64,000 bases of DNA from Streptomyces sp. DSM 110735 (GTDB lineage: Bacteria > Actinomycetota > Actinomycetes > Streptomycetales > Streptomycetaceae): assembly GCF_016482685.1 (NCBI RefSeq), contig NZ_JACYHF010000005.1, positions 310,001 to 374,000 on the forward strand, read 5' to 3'. A program made the position numbers and the translations under genes. Positions 9,563 to 18,559 of the stretch are shown here, piece by piece; within the stretch, counting starts at the first letter, position 1, and every line of letters starts with the position of its first letter. Below the pieces are notes generated by a model. It was not told where the DNA came from, searched no databases, and worked only from the letters and a program-made list of their open reading frames with translations.

Positions 9563-12102
9563 CCGAGAACAGCGAGGGGCGCGTGCTGCCCGTCACCGAC
9601 CTCTCCCTGGTGGTACTCGTCGGCGCCTCCGGCTCCGGCAAGTCCACCTTCGCCAAGCGGCACTTCAAGCCCACCGAGGTGATCTCCTCCGACTTCTGCC
9701 GGGGACTGGTCTCCGACGACGAGAACGACCAGAGCGCCACCCGCGACGCCTTCGACGTCCTGCACTACATCGCGGGCAAGCGGCTCGCGGCAGGACGCCG
9801 CACCGTCGTCGACGCCACCAGCGTGCAGCAGGACGCCCGCCGTCAACTGATCGACCTGGCAAGGCAGTACGACGTGCTGCCCATCGCCATCGTGCTCGAC
9901 GTACCCGAGGAGGTGTGCGCCGAGCGCAACGCCGCCCGGCCCGACCGCGCCGACATGCCCCGCCTGGTCGTCCAGCGGCACACCCGCGAACTGCGCCGCT
10001 CGCTGCGGCACTTGGAGCGCGAGGGCTTCCGCAAGGTGCATGTGCTGCGCGGCGTCCAGGAGGTCGAGCACGCCACCGTCGTCACCGAGAAGCGCTTCAA
10101 CGACCTGCGCCACCTCACCGGGCCGTTCGACATCATCGGCGACATCCACGGCTGCTCGTCCGAACTGGAGTCGCTGCTGGCCACGTTGGGCTACGAGGAC
10201 GGGGTGCACCCCGAGGGGCGTACCGCCGTGTTCGTCGGTGACCTGGTCGACCGGGGACCGGACTCGCCGGGCGTGCTGCGCCGGGTGATGGGCATGGTCG
10301 GCGCGGGCAGCGCGCTGTGCGTGCCGGGCAACCACGAGAACAAGTACGGCCGTCACCTCAAGGGCCGCAAGGTCCAGCACACGCACGGTCTCGCCGAGAC
10401 CATCGCCCAGATGGAGGGCGAGAGCGAGGAGTTCAAGGACGAGGTACGCCGCTTCCTGGACGGACTGGTCAGCCACTACGTCCTCGACGGCGGTCGGCTG
10501 GTCGTCTGCCACGCGGGTCTGCCGGAGAAGTACCACGGCCGCACCTCGGGCCGCGTCCGCTCGCACGCCCTGTACGGCGACACCACCGGCGAGACCGACG
10601 AGTTCGGGCTGCCCGTGCGCTACCCGTGGGCCGAGGACTACCGGGGCCGCGCCGCCGTGGTCTACGGCCACACCCCGGTCCCCGAAGCCACGTGGCTCAA
10701 CAACACCCTCTGCCTGGACACCGGCGCCGTCTTCGGCGGCAAGCTCACCGCGCTGCGCTGGCCGGAGCGCGAGGTGGTGGACGTACCCGCCGAGCGGGTC
10801 TGGTACGAACCGGCCAAGCCGCTGCGCACCGAGGCGCCCGGCGGTCGCGACGGCCGTCCGCTGGACCTCGCCGACGTGCGCGGACGCGGTGGCGTGGAGA
10901 CGCGGTACCAGGGCCGGGTCGCGGTCCGCGAGGAGAACGCGGCCGCCGCCCTGGAGGTGATGAGCCGCTTCGCGGTCGACCCGCGTCTGCTGCCGTACCT
11001 CCCGCCCACCATGGCGCCCACCCCGACCTCGCGGGAGGAGGGGTACCTGGAGCACCCGGTGGAGGCGTTCGCGCAGTACGCGCGGGACGGGGTCGCGCGG
11101 GTCGTGTGCGAGGAGAAGCACATGGGCTCGCGGGCGGTCGCCCTGGTCTGCCGGGACGCGGACGCCGCGCGCGAGCGGTTCGGCGTCGAGGACGGACGCA
11201 CCGGCTCGCTCTACACCCGCACCGGGCGCCCCTTCTTCGACGACGGGAAGGTGACCGAGGAGATCCTCGGCAGGCTCCGCTCGGCGGTCACACAGGCGGG
11301 TCTGTGGGACGAACTCGCCACCGACTGGCTCCTGCTGGACGCCGAACTGATGCCGTGGTCGCTGAAGGCGGGCGGACTGCTGCGCCGCCAGTACGCGGCC
11401 GTGGGCGCCGCCTCCGGGGCGGTGTTCCCGGACGCGCTCGCCGCCCTGGAGTCCGCCGCCGCGCGCGGTGCCGAGGTGGCGGACCTGCTGGAGCGGCAGC
11501 GGGAACGCGCCGTGGACGCCGCCGCGTTCACCGACGCCTACCGCCGCTACTGCTGGACCACCGACGGACTCGAGGGCGTCCGCCTGGCGCCCTTCCAGTT
11601 GCTCGCGGTGCAGGGGCGCAGCCTCGCCGGACTCCCGCACGACGAGCAACTTGCCCTGCTCGACCGGCTGGTGGAGCACGACTCCGCCGGGCTGCTCCAG
11701 ACCACCCGGCGCCTCTACGTCGACACCGGCGACCCCGAGTCGGTGCGCGCGGGCGTCGACTGGTGGCTGGAGATGACCGGGCGGGGCGGCGAGGGCATGG
11801 TCGTCAAGCCGCTCGGCGCCCTGGTCCGCGACGACAAGGGACGCCTGGTGCAGCCCGGCGTCAAGTGCCGGGGGCGGGAGTACCTGCGGATCATCTACGG
11901 TCCGGAGTACACCCGCCCGGACAACCTCGCCCGCCTCCGGCAGCGCTTCCTGAACCACAAGCGCTCCCTCGCGGTCCGCGAGTACGCCCTCGGTCTGGAG
12001 GCGCTGGACCGCCTCGCCGACGGCGAGCCGCTGTGGCGGGTGCACGAGGCGGTCTTCGGGGTGCTCGCGCTGGAGTCGGAACCGGTGGACCCGCGCCTGT
12101 GA
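9559..12102 (+). CDS. pnkp: Polynucleotide kinase-phosphatase Pnkp (RNA repair)
   Basis: 847 residues in three modules. The N-terminal 5'-OH kinase has Walker A GASGSGKST at 22-30. The central binuclear metallophosphatase (~190-480) shows FDIIGDIHGCSSE, GDLVDRGPDSPG, PGNHENKYG, VVCHAGLP and VYGHTPVP. The C-terminal ligase-like adenylyltransferase has EEKHMGSRAVAL with the likely nucleotidyl lysine K520. The enzyme heals 2',3'-cyclic phosphate and 5'-OH ends and, with Hen1, seals and methylates ribotoxin-cleaved tRNA. The ATG lies within the hen1 stop (ATGA). All key motifs look intact. Confidence 0.96.
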   Translation: MTENSEGRVLPVTDLSLVVLVGASGSGKSTFAKRHFKPTEVISSDFCRGLVSDDENDQSATRDAFDVLHYIAGKRLAAGRRTVVDATSVQQDARRQLIDLARQYDVLPIAIVLDVPEEVCAERNAARPDRADMPRLVVQRHTRELRRSLRHLEREGFRKVHVLRGVQEVEHATVVTEKRFNDLRHLTGPFDIIGDIHGCSSELESLLATLGYEDGVHPEGRTAVFVGDLVDRGPDSPGVLRRVMGMVGAGSALCVPGNHENKYGRHLKGRKVQHTHGLAETIAQMEGESEEFKDEVRRFLDGLVSHYVLDGGRLVVCHAGLPEKYHGRTSGRVRSHALYGDTTGETDEFGLPVRYPWAEDYRGRAAVVYGHTPVPEATWLNNTLCLDTGAVFGGKLTALRWPEREVVDVPAERVWYEPAKPLRTEAPGGRDGRPLDLADVRGRGGVETRYQGRVAVREENAAAALEVMSRFAVDPRLLPYLPPTMAPTPTSREEGYLEHPVEAFAQYARDGVARVVCEEKHMGSRAVALVCRDADAARERFGVEDGRTGSLYTRTGRPFFDDGKVTEEILGRLRSAVTQAGLWDELATDWLLLDAELMPWSLKAGGLLRRQYAAVGAASGAVFPDALAALESAAARGAEVADLLERQRERAVDAAAFTDAYRRYCWTTDGLEGVRLAPFQLLAVQGRSLAGLPHDEQLALLDRLVEHDSAGLLQTTRRLYVDTGDPESVRAGVDWWLEMTGRGGEGMVVKPLGALVRDDKGRLVQPGVKCRGREYLRIIYGPEYTRPDNLARLRQRFLNHKRSLAVREYALGLEALDRLADGEPLWRVHEAVFGVLALESEPVDPRL

Positions 12103-12128
12103 CCGACCGGTCCCCCGGCGCGGGCCCG

Positions 12129-12186
12129 CCGACCGGCGACCGAACCGACCGGCGACCAAGCCGGGCGGCGACCGAGCCGGGCGGTC
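12129..12186. repeat. Tandem 16-bp repeat in the gap between convergent pnkp and phoX-like genes
   Basis: Units start at 12129, 12145, 12161 and 12177 (last one partial): CCGACCGGCGACCGAA, CCGACCGGCGACCAAG, CCGGGCGGCGACCGAG, CCGGGCGGTC. The array fills most of the 83-base convergent gap and reaches the stop codon of the phosphatase gene. Confidence 0.75.
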
Positions 12187-13553
12187 TACCCGTGCCAGGG
12201 ACCGGTCACCGCGAACGTGGTGCCGGGCGTGTAGCAGTTGACGTACATCGTCTCCCCGTCCGGGGAGAAGGTGACGCCCGCGAACTCGCCCCACTCCGGC
12301 TTCTCGGGCGTGCCGATGTTCTGCTTGCCCCGGGCCATCGCGTAGACCTCGCCGCCCCGGGTGACGCCGAAGACGTGCTGGGCGCCGTTGCCGTCCTCGC
12401 ACACCATCAGACCGCCGCTCGGGGCGAGGCAGATGTTGTCCGGGGACTCGCCGGGCAACCGCACGTCCGTGTCCGGGCCGAAGACGATCACCAGGGTGAG
12501 GCGGCGCCGGTGCGGGTCGTAGCGCCAGATCTGGCCGTAGTGGTCGGCGGCGGAGCCCTCCGCGCTGTGGGCGAAGGACGACACGAAGTAGACGCAGGTG
12601 CCGCCCCAGTAGCAGCCCTCCAGCTTCTGGGCGTGCGTGATGCCGCCGGAGCCGTAGTCCTGGAGCCGGGTCGGGGTGGCGGTGGCCAGCGGGTCGGGGA
12701 CGTCCACCCACTCGATGCCGTCGAAGCTCGCCCCCGTCTCCTGGACGGTCGACAGATCGGGCACCCCGGGCACCCGCATCGCCTGGAGCCTTCCGCCCGC
12801 GCGCAGCGAGCCCACCCCGCCGAGCGGTTTGCGCGGCAGGAAGCGGTAGAAGAGACCGAAGGGCTTGAGGAAGGCGTCCTCCGTCTCGTAGACGACGCCG
12901 GAGCGCGGGTCGATCGCGATCGCCTCGTGCTGGAAGCGGCCCATCGCGGTCAGTGGGACGGCGCCGGTGCGGTGCGGGTCGGTGGGGTGGACCTCGAAGA
13001 TGAAGCCGTGGTCCTTGGTGTGGCCGTTGTCGCCCGCCCGGTCCTCGGTCTCCTCGCAGGTCAGCCAGGTGCCCCAGGGGGTACGGCCGCCCGCGCAGTT
13101 CACGGCCGTACCGGCGATGGCCACCCGCTCCGACAGCACCCGGCCCTGGGAGTCCAGCTCCAGCGCCGTACAGCCGCCGTGGCCCTCCGGGTCGTAGGTG
13201 AGTCCCTCGACGGCGGGCACGCGGATCTTCGCGGTCGGGCGGTTCTCGTGGTTGCGCACGAGGTGGGTGCGCCCGCCCCGACCCGAGAAGGCGGCCATGC
13301 CGTCGTGGTTGGAGGGCACCGGACCCTCGCCGGAGCGCAGCGGGGCGCCCTCGCGGGAGAGCACCCGGTAGCGGAAGCCCTTCGGCAGGTCCAGCAGCCC
13401 TTCGGGGTCGGGGACGAGCGGGCCGTAACCGGTGCGACCCAGTGAGCGCGCGGCGGCGGTGCCCGCGAAGAGTTCGGAGAGCGCACCGGTGAAGACGATG
13501 CCCGCCCCCACCGCGCTCGCGGAGGCCAGGACCTGACGTCGTGATGCGGACAT
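12186..13553 (-). CDS. PhoX-like (DUF839) phosphatase, Tat-exported
   Basis: 455 residues from ATG 13553. The N-terminus [18 protein letters not shown] carries a twin-arginine signal (SRRQVLA) with a hydrophobic stretch and Ala-rich cleavage region. The body matches the beta-propeller PhoX/DUF839 family: [70 protein letters not shown] and LMVCEDGNG, the acidic and cysteine residues that hold calcium and iron in PhoX. It is shorter than proteobacterial PhoX, as usual for actinobacterial relatives. Members hydrolyse phosphate esters outside the cell. I looked for Pho-box repeats upstream and found only a single TTCACC half site. Confidence 0.82.
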   Translation of the reverse strand: MSASRRQVLASASAVGAGIVFTGALSELFAGTAAARSLGRTGYGPLVPDPEGLLDLPKGFRYRVLSREGAPLRSGEGPVPSNHDGMAAFSGRGGRTHLVRNHENRPTAKIRVPAVEGLTYDPEGHGGCTALELDSQGRVLSERVAIAGTAVNCAGGRTPWGTWLTCEETEDRAGDNGHTKDHGFIFEVHPTDPHRTGAVPLTAMGRFQHEAIAIDPRSGVVYETEDAFLKPFGLFYRFLPRKPLGGVGSLRAGGRLQAMRVPGVPDLSTVQETGASFDGIEWVDVPDPLATATPTRLQDYGSGGITHAQKLEGCYWGGTCVYFVSSFAHSAEGSAADHYGQIWRYDPHRRRLTLVIVFGPDTDVRLPGESPDNICLAPSGGLMVCEDGNGAQHVFGVTRGGEVYAMARGKQNIGTPEKPEWGEFAGVTFSPDGETMYVNCYTPGTTFAVTGPWHG

Positions 13554-13777
13554 GCGGCGGCAACCTTCCCGTTGGCGGACAGGAGCTGTGCGTCGCCTGT
13601 GTCTACCACCGCGCACGGATCACCGGAACCACGCGTGCGCCACCTGTCACTCTCCGAGCACATGCCACGCCGTACCCCGCCGGTTCCCGTCGCCCGGCGC
13701 GACCCACGGTGAAAACCGGGGGCACGCAAACGGTCGGGAAGCGCGTGAACCCGGTCGCGGACGGCCAGGATGAAGGC

Positions 13778-15001
13778 ATGGCATTCCACGTCGATTCCGA
13801 GGCCGGACGGCTGCGCCGGGTGATCCTCCACCGCCCCGACCTCGAACTGAAACGGCTCACCCCGAGCAACAAGGACGCCCTGCTCTTCGACGACGTGCTG
13901 TGGGTGCGCCGGGCGCGCGCCGAGCACGACGGGTTCGCCGACGTGCTGCGCGACCGCGGGGTGGAGGTCCATCTCTTCGGCGACCTGCTCACCGAGACCC
14001 TCGCGGTCCCCGAGGCGCGCTCCCTGGTCCTGGACCGGGTCTTCGACGAGAAGGAGTACGGTCCGCTCGCCACCGACCATCTGCGCGCCGCCTTCGACGG
14101 GATGGCGCCCGACGCGCTGGCCGAGGCGCTGGTCGGGGGCATGACGAAGCGGGAGTTCCTGGAGGCGCACGCGGAGCCCACCTCGGTCCGCTTCCACGTC
14201 ATGGACCTGGACGACTTCCTGCTCGGTCCGCTGCCCAACCACCTCTTCACCCGCGACACCTCGGCGTGGATCTACGACGGTGTCTCCATCAACGCCATGC
14301 GCTGGCCCGCCCGGCAGCGCGAGACCGTGCACTTCGAGGCGATCTACCGGCACCACCCGCTCTTCCGCGACGAGACCTTCCACATCTGGTCGCGCGGACA
14401 GGCCGACTACCCCTCCACCATCGAGGGCGGCGACGTGCTGGTGATCGGCAACGGCGCGGTCCTCATCGGCATGAGCGAGCGCACCACCCCGCAGGCCGTG
14501 GAGATGCTCGCGCACAAGCTGTTCGCGGCGGGCTCCGCGCGCACCATCGTGGCGCTCGACATGCCCAAGCGGCGCGCCTTCATGCACCTCGACACCGTGA
14601 TGACCATGGTCGACGGCGACACCTTCACCCAGTACGCCGGACTCGGCATGCTCCGCTCGTACACCATCGAGCCGGGCGTGGGCGACAAGGAACTGAAGGT
14701 CACCGACCACCCGCCGGAGCACATGCACCGGGCCATCGCCGCCGCCCTCGGGCTCGGCGAGATCCGCGTGCTCACCGCCACCCAGGACGTGCACGCCGCC
14801 GAGCGCGAGCAGTGGGACGACGGCTGCAACGTCCTCGCCGTCGAACCCGGCGTCGTCGTCGCCTACGAGCGCAACGCCACCACCAACACGCATCTGCGCA
14901 AGCAGGGCATCGAGGTCATCGAGATCCCGGGCAGCGAACTGGGGCGGGGGAGAGGCGGACCGCGCTGCATGAGCTGTCCGGTGGAGCGCGAGGCGGTGTG
15001 A
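13778..15001 (+). CDS. arcA: Arginine deiminase
   Basis: 407 residues from ATG 13778 ([20 protein letters not shown]). Guanidine-modifying-enzyme motifs are all present: [37 protein letters not shown] (active-site His and Asp) and [14 protein letters not shown] with catalytic Cys397 near the C-terminus. It converts arginine to citrulline and ammonia, the first step of the ADI pathway. The carbamoyltransferase and an amino-acid permease follow on the same strand; no carbamate kinase gene is seen, so the energy-yielding third step is not encoded here. Confidence 0.96.
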   Translation: MAFHVDSEAGRLRRVILHRPDLELKRLTPSNKDALLFDDVLWVRRARAEHDGFADVLRDRGVEVHLFGDLLTETLAVPEARSLVLDRVFDEKEYGPLATDHLRAAFDGMAPDALAEALVGGMTKREFLEAHAEPTSVRFHVMDLDDFLLGPLPNHLFTRDTSAWIYDGVSINAMRWPARQRETVHFEAIYRHHPLFRDETFHIWSRGQADYPSTIEGGDVLVIGNGAVLIGMSERTTPQAVEMLAHKLFAAGSARTIVALDMPKRRAFMHLDTVMTMVDGDTFTQYAGLGMLRSYTIEPGVGDKELKVTDHPPEHMHRAIAAALGLGEIRVLTATQDVHAAEREQWDDGCNVLAVEPGVVVAYERNATTNTHLRKQGIEVIEIPGSELGRGRGGPRCMSCPVEREAV

Positions 15002-15051
15002 GGCGAGGCGGTGTGGGACGGGGCGGCATCGGCGGACCGCTGTGAGACTCC

Positions 15052-15063
15052 GCATAATCATGC
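15052..15063. promoter_or_regulatory. ARG-box-like palindrome upstream of the ornithine carbamoyltransferase gene
   Basis: GCATAATCATGC is a GCAT-N4-ATGC palindrome. Streptomyces ArgR operators characteristically pair TGCAT/ATGCA-type half sites. It sits about 75 bases ahead of the ATG at 15139 in an AT-rich island. ArgR control is inferred. Confidence 0.4.
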
Positions 15064-15094
15064 TGCGAAATGAATAGCCATGCCGTGCTTCGTA

Positions 15095-15100
15095 TAGAAT
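15095..15100 (+). promoter_or_regulatory. Candidate -10 element for the ornithine carbamoyltransferase gene
   Basis: TAGAAT fits the actinobacterial -10 pattern TAGRRT. The -35 region (around 15071, TGAATA) is poor, which would fit an activator- or repressor-controlled promoter with the ARG-like palindrome just upstream. Confidence 0.35.
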
Positions 15101-15138
15101 TACCGCAGCCCCCGTCCCCGGACCCCTGGAGCGCCCCC

Positions 15139-16167
15139 ATGGCGACAGTCCCGACCGCCCTCGCCGGCCGCCACTTCCTCAAGGAGATCGACTTCTCCGC
15201 CGAGGAGTTCCGCGGTCTGGTCGAGCTGGCCGCGGAGCTGAAGGCCGCCAAGCGCGCCGGGACCGAGACACGGCACCTGACCGGCAGGAACATCGCGCTG
15301 ATCTTCGAGAAGACCTCGACCCGCACCCGCTGCGCGTTCGAGGTCGCCGCCGCCGACCAGGGCGCCCACACCACCTACCTCGACCCGGCGGGCTCCCAGA
15401 TCGGGCACAAGGAGTCCGTGAAGGACACCGCCCGCGTCCTGGGGCGGATGTACGACGCGATCGAGTACCGGGGTCACGGTCAGGGCGTCGTCGAGGAGCT
15501 GGCCGCCCACGCGGGCGTGCCCGTCTACAACGGGCTGACCGACGAGTGGCACCCCACCCAGATGCTCGCCGACGTGCTCACCATGACCGAGCACAGCGAC
15601 AAGCCCCTGGACGGGATCGCCTTCGCCTACCTCGGCGACGCCCGCTACAACATGGGCAACTCCTACCTGGTCACCGGCGCCCTGCTCGGCATGGACGTGC
15701 GGATCGTCGCCCCCCGGGTGCTGTGGCCGGACGAGACGATCGTCGCCCTCGCCCGGCAGCTCGCCGAAGCCTCCGGCGCCCGCGTCACCCTCACCGAGGA
15801 CGTGAAGGAGGGTGTGCGCGGCGCCGACTTCGTCGCCACCGACGTCTGGGTCTCCATGGGCGAGCCCAAGGAGGTCTGGGACGAGCGGATCGCGCTGCTC
15901 GGACCGTACGCCGTCACCATGGACGTGCTGCGCGCGACGGGCAACCCGGACGTGAAGTTCCTGCACTGCCTGCCCGCCTTCCACGACCTCGGCACCACCG
16001 TCGGCCGCGAGATCCACGAACGGCACGGACTGACCGAGCTGGAAGTCAGCGACGAGGTCTTCGAGTCGGCGCACTCGGTCGTCTTCGACGAGGCCGAGAA
16101 CCGCATGCACACCATCAAGGCGGTGCTGGTGGCGACGCTCGGCGATATCTCACAAACCCTTGCGTGA
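15139..16167 (+). CDS. arcB: Ornithine carbamoyltransferase (catabolic ArcB or anabolic ArgF)
   Basis: 342 residues from ATG 15139 ([18 protein letters not shown]). Carbamoyl-phosphate site STRTR at 60-64 ([14 protein letters not shown]), [14 protein letters not shown], and the HCLP signature at 276-279. Next to arcA it would run in the catabolic direction (citrulline plus phosphate to ornithine plus carbamoyl phosphate), but actinobacteria often have only one OTCase and use it for biosynthesis as well, so arcB versus argF is a contextual call. It has its own candidate promoter and ARG-like site, 137 bases after arcA. Confidence 0.93.
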   Translation: MATVPTALAGRHFLKEIDFSAEEFRGLVELAAELKAAKRAGTETRHLTGRNIALIFEKTSTRTRCAFEVAAADQGAHTTYLDPAGSQIGHKESVKDTARVLGRMYDAIEYRGHGQGVVEELAAHAGVPVYNGLTDEWHPTQMLADVLTMTEHSDKPLDGIAFAYLGDARYNMGNSYLVTGALLGMDVRIVAPRVLWPDETIVALARQLAEASGARVTLTEDVKEGVRGADFVATDVWVSMGEPKEVWDERIALLGPYAVTMDVLRATGNPDVKFLHCLPAFHDLGTTVGREIHERHGLTELEVSDEVFESAHSVVFDEAENRMHTIKAVLVATLGDISQTLA

Positions 16168-16277
16168 CCCGCCTCACCTGGCCTTATCCTGACCGACGGC
16201 CTGGCCCCACCCCCGCCGCGCCGACGCAGCGGCCTCACCCGGGCCGTCCGCACCACCCAGAAACGAGCACCACCCCT

Positions 16278-17744
16278 ATGCCCGCTCCCCGCATCAAGTC
16301 CCCGCACCTGCTCGTCGCCGAATCCGGCGCCGACCGCGAGGGCCACGGTCTGAAGCGCACCATGGGCCTCTTCCAGCTCATCTGCTTCGGCGTCGGCGCC
16401 ATCGTCGGTACCGGCATCTTCGTCGGCCTCTCCTCCTCCGTCGCGCAGGCCGGACCCGCCGTCGTCGTCTCGTACATCCTCGCCGCGATCACCTGCGTGT
16501 TCACCGCCTTCTCCTTCGCGGAGCTGGGCGGCGCGATACCGGTCTCCGGCTCCTCGTACTCCTTCGCCTACGCCGGTCTCGGCGAGACCACCGCCTTCCT
16601 GGTCGGCTGGTGCCTGCTCCTGGAGTACGGCATCTCCATCTCGGCCGTCGCGGTCGGCTGGAGCGAGTACGTCAACGAACTCCTGCACAGCCTCACCGGC
16701 TGGCAGATCCCGGACGCGCTGTCCGCCGGACCCGGCGACGGCGGCATCGTGAACCTGCCCGCCGTCATCGTCATCGCCATGGCATCCGTGCTGCTGGTGC
16801 GCGGCGTGCGCGAGAGCGCGCGGGCGACCGCCGCCATGGCCGCGGTCAAGCTGGTCATCCTGCTCGCGTTCTGCGCCATCGGCTACAGCGCCTTCAAGCA
16901 CGGCAACCTCACGCCGTTCTCCCCGGCGGGGCTCGGCGGCATCGGCGCGGGCACCACCGCCGCGTTCTTCTCCTACATCGGCTTCGACGCGATCACCACC
17001 GCCGGTGAGGAGGCGAAGAACCCGCGCCGGGACATCCCCGTGGCGATCCTCGTCTGCATGGGTCTGGTCACGCTGCTGTACTGCGCGGTCGCGCTCGCCG
17101 CGATCGGCGCCATCGGCGGCAAGGAGGTCGGCAGCCGCTCCGCCGCGCTGTCCTACGTCGTCAACCAGGTCACCGGCTCCGCCATCGGCGGCGGGGTCAT
17201 CGCCTTCGGCGCGGTCGTCGCCATCGCCTCCGTGGTCCTCGCCGTGATGTACGGCCAGACCCGCATCCTGCTGTCGATGTCCCGCGACGGACTGGTCCCG
17301 CGCGTCTTCGAGAAGGTCTCCCCGAAGACCTCCACGCCGGTCGCGGGCACGCTGATCGTCGCCGCCGTCTTCGCGATCCCGGCCGCCTTCGCCTCGCTGG
17401 ACGCCACGGTGAACCTGTGCACCATCGGCACGCTGGCCATCATGGCCGTCGTCAACATCGCGGTGATCGCGCTGCGCCGCCGCCAGCCGGACCTCAAGCG
17501 CGGTTTCCGGGTGCCGCTGTACCCGGTCGCCCCGCTGCTGGGCGTCGCCTTCTGCCTCTACCTGATGTACGAGACGGGCTGGCGGACCTGGGCGCAGTTC
17601 GCGGTGTTCCTCGCGGTGGGCCTGGGCGTGTACTTCGCCTACGGGCGCCGGCACTCGCTGATGGCCAAGGGCGCGGGCGCCGAGGGCGCCGAGGCTGCTG
17701 AAGTCACGCCGAGCGCCGCTGAGCGGGAACCACAGGCAGTCTGA
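16278..17744 (+). CDS. APC-family amino acid permease next to arcAB
   Basis: 488 residues from ATG 16278, with about 12 hydrophobic helices. It begins with the family pattern GLKRTMGLFQLICFGVGAI and IVGTGIFVGLSS, and contains FFSYIGFDAITTAGEEAKNP and YGQTRILLSMSRDGL, characteristic of cationic amino acid transporter-like APC proteins. Its position after arginine deiminase and ornithine carbamoyltransferase suggests an arginine or ornithine substrate; that is inference. The C-terminal tail is Ala/Glu-rich. Its 3' end overlaps the convergent ATP-binding protein gene by 41 bases. Confidence 0.88.
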   Translation: MPAPRIKSPHLLVAESGADREGHGLKRTMGLFQLICFGVGAIVGTGIFVGLSSSVAQAGPAVVVSYILAAITCVFTAFSFAELGGAIPVSGSSYSFAYAGLGETTAFLVGWCLLLEYGISISAVAVGWSEYVNELLHSLTGWQIPDALSAGPGDGGIVNLPAVIVIAMASVLLVRGVRESARATAAMAAVKLVILLAFCAIGYSAFKHGNLTPFSPAGLGGIGAGTTAAFFSYIGFDAITTAGEEAKNPRRDIPVAILVCMGLVTLLYCAVALAAIGAIGGKEVGSRSAALSYVVNQVTGSAIGGGVIAFGAVVAIASVVLAVMYGQTRILLSMSRDGLVPRVFEKVSPKTSTPVAGTLIVAAVFAIPAAFASLDATVNLCTIGTLAIMAVVNIAVIALRRRQPDLKRGFRVPLYPVAPLLGVAFCLYLMYETGWRTWAQFAVFLAVGLGVYFAYGRRHSLMAKGAGAEGAEAAEVTPSAAEREPQAV

Positions 17745-18159
17745 ACCAGACCGCCTTGCCCGACGAGGTGAGGCGGTGACCGCAGGACGAACTGAGGGCG
17801 CGGATCAGCAACAGACCGCGCCCTCCCTCCTGCCAGGGGTCGGGCTCCTCGATCACGGGACGCGTCAGATGACCCGGCGGCGCCGGGTCCGGGTCGTGCA
17901 CCTCGACCTGGCAGCCGCTCGGCCGCAGCTCCACGACCAGCTCGATCGGTCCGCTGCCCGCGGTGTGCTCCACCGCGTTGGCGACCAGCTCGGCCGTGAG
18001 CAGCTCCGCGGTGTCGCAGTCGGCCGTGTGCTCCACCCCGGCCAGCGCCGACCGCACCAGCGCGCGCGCCACCGGCACCGCCGCGGCGGTGTGCGGCAGC
18101 GCGATGCGCCAGGAGGCCGATTCGGTGGGGCGTTCGTGCAAGGCGAGTAGTCCGTTCAT
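17704..18159 (-). CDS. ATP-binding anti-sigma-type regulator (HATPase_c_2)
   Basis: 151 residues from the ATG at 18159 (MNGLLALHERPTESASWRIA). A GHKL ATPase N-box ELVANAVEHT and a G-box GGRGLLLIRALSS are present, with no kinase dimerisation domain. This is the RsbW/SpoIIAB-like layout that is greatly expanded in streptomycetes. These proteins bind sigma factors or anti-anti-sigma partners. No partner gene is adjacent. It converges on and overlaps the permease gene. Confidence 0.85.
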   Translation of the reverse strand: MNGLLALHERPTESASWRIALPHTAAAVPVARALVRSALAGVEHTADCDTAELLTAELVANAVEHTAGSGPIELVVELRPSGCQVEVHDPDPAPPGHLTRPVIEEPDPWQEGGRGLLLIRALSSSCGHRLTSSGKAVWFRLPVVPAQRRSA

Positions 18160-18316
18160 GGAGCAGGCTGTCCTGCTTTCGACTGTAGGAAATGGTACGG
18201 GCCCGCCCTCACGGACGACCGGGCGCCGCCGGACGGTCCCCGAGGGCCCCGCCACGCCGCCGTCTACCCGCCCGGGAACCCCGCCGCACCCGCCCGTGCC
18301 AGCCGTTACGGCGTTG

Positions 18317-18354
18317 TCGAACCCCGGTGACACGTGTGACGGGACCGGGTTCGA
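18317..18354. repeat. Long near-perfect palindrome with ACACGTGT core
   Basis: TCGAACCCCGGT (18317-18328) and ACCGGGTTCGA (18344-18354) are inverted arms with one bulged base. Between them lies the palindrome ACACGTGT (18330-18337). It is in the 394-base gap (18160-18553) between the stop of the PaaX-like gene and the start of the ATP-binding protein gene; apart from this and the 13-bp array I see no coding sequence there. It could be an operator or a terminator stem. Confidence 0.5.
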
Positions 18355-18507
18355 GGGACGATCCGGCCACACGCACGTGACGACATTCACAAACGATCCG
18401 GGGGCGGGCGAGGTCACTTCCGTACACGCGCGCGCACGAGGCGTGGGCGCGGTCACTCCACGCGGACGGGGGCTCACACCCCGGCGCGGACGGCTTCCCC
18501 CGCACCT

Positions 18508-18559
18508 GCCGGGCTCACACGCCGGGCTCACACCTCGGGCTCACACGCCGGGCTCACAC
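18508..18559. repeat. Four contiguous 13-bp tandem repeats overlapping a stop codon
   Basis: Units GCCGGGCTCACAC at 18508, 18521 and 18547, plus the variant CTCGGGCTCACAC at 18534. A related GGGGCTCACACC occurs at 18469-18480. The unit contains TGA on the minus strand and 13 is not a multiple of three, so the array gives stops in every minus-strand frame. The PaaX-like gene terminates inside the last unit (18554-18556). Confidence 0.85.

Noticed and set aside
9439..13563. 1374-codon minus-strand open frame opposite hen1 and pnkp
   Set aside because: It runs antisense through two genes with intact catalytic motifs, its composition is Arg/Gly/Pro/Ala-rich low complexity, and it matches no domain. 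It is a GC-skewed codon shadow.
13554..13777. Possible Pho box upstream of the PhoX-like gene
   Set aside because: Only one TTCACC half site on the minus strand; the two direct 11-bp repeats expected for PhoP are absent.
18344..18358. GGTTCGA, resembling a tRNA T-loop
   Set aside because: It is one arm of a palindrome; no acceptor or anticodon stem and no CCA end surround it.
18469..18559. Short repeat cluster as a CRISPR array
   Set aside because: Units are 13 bases and contiguous with no spacers, and there are no cas genes.
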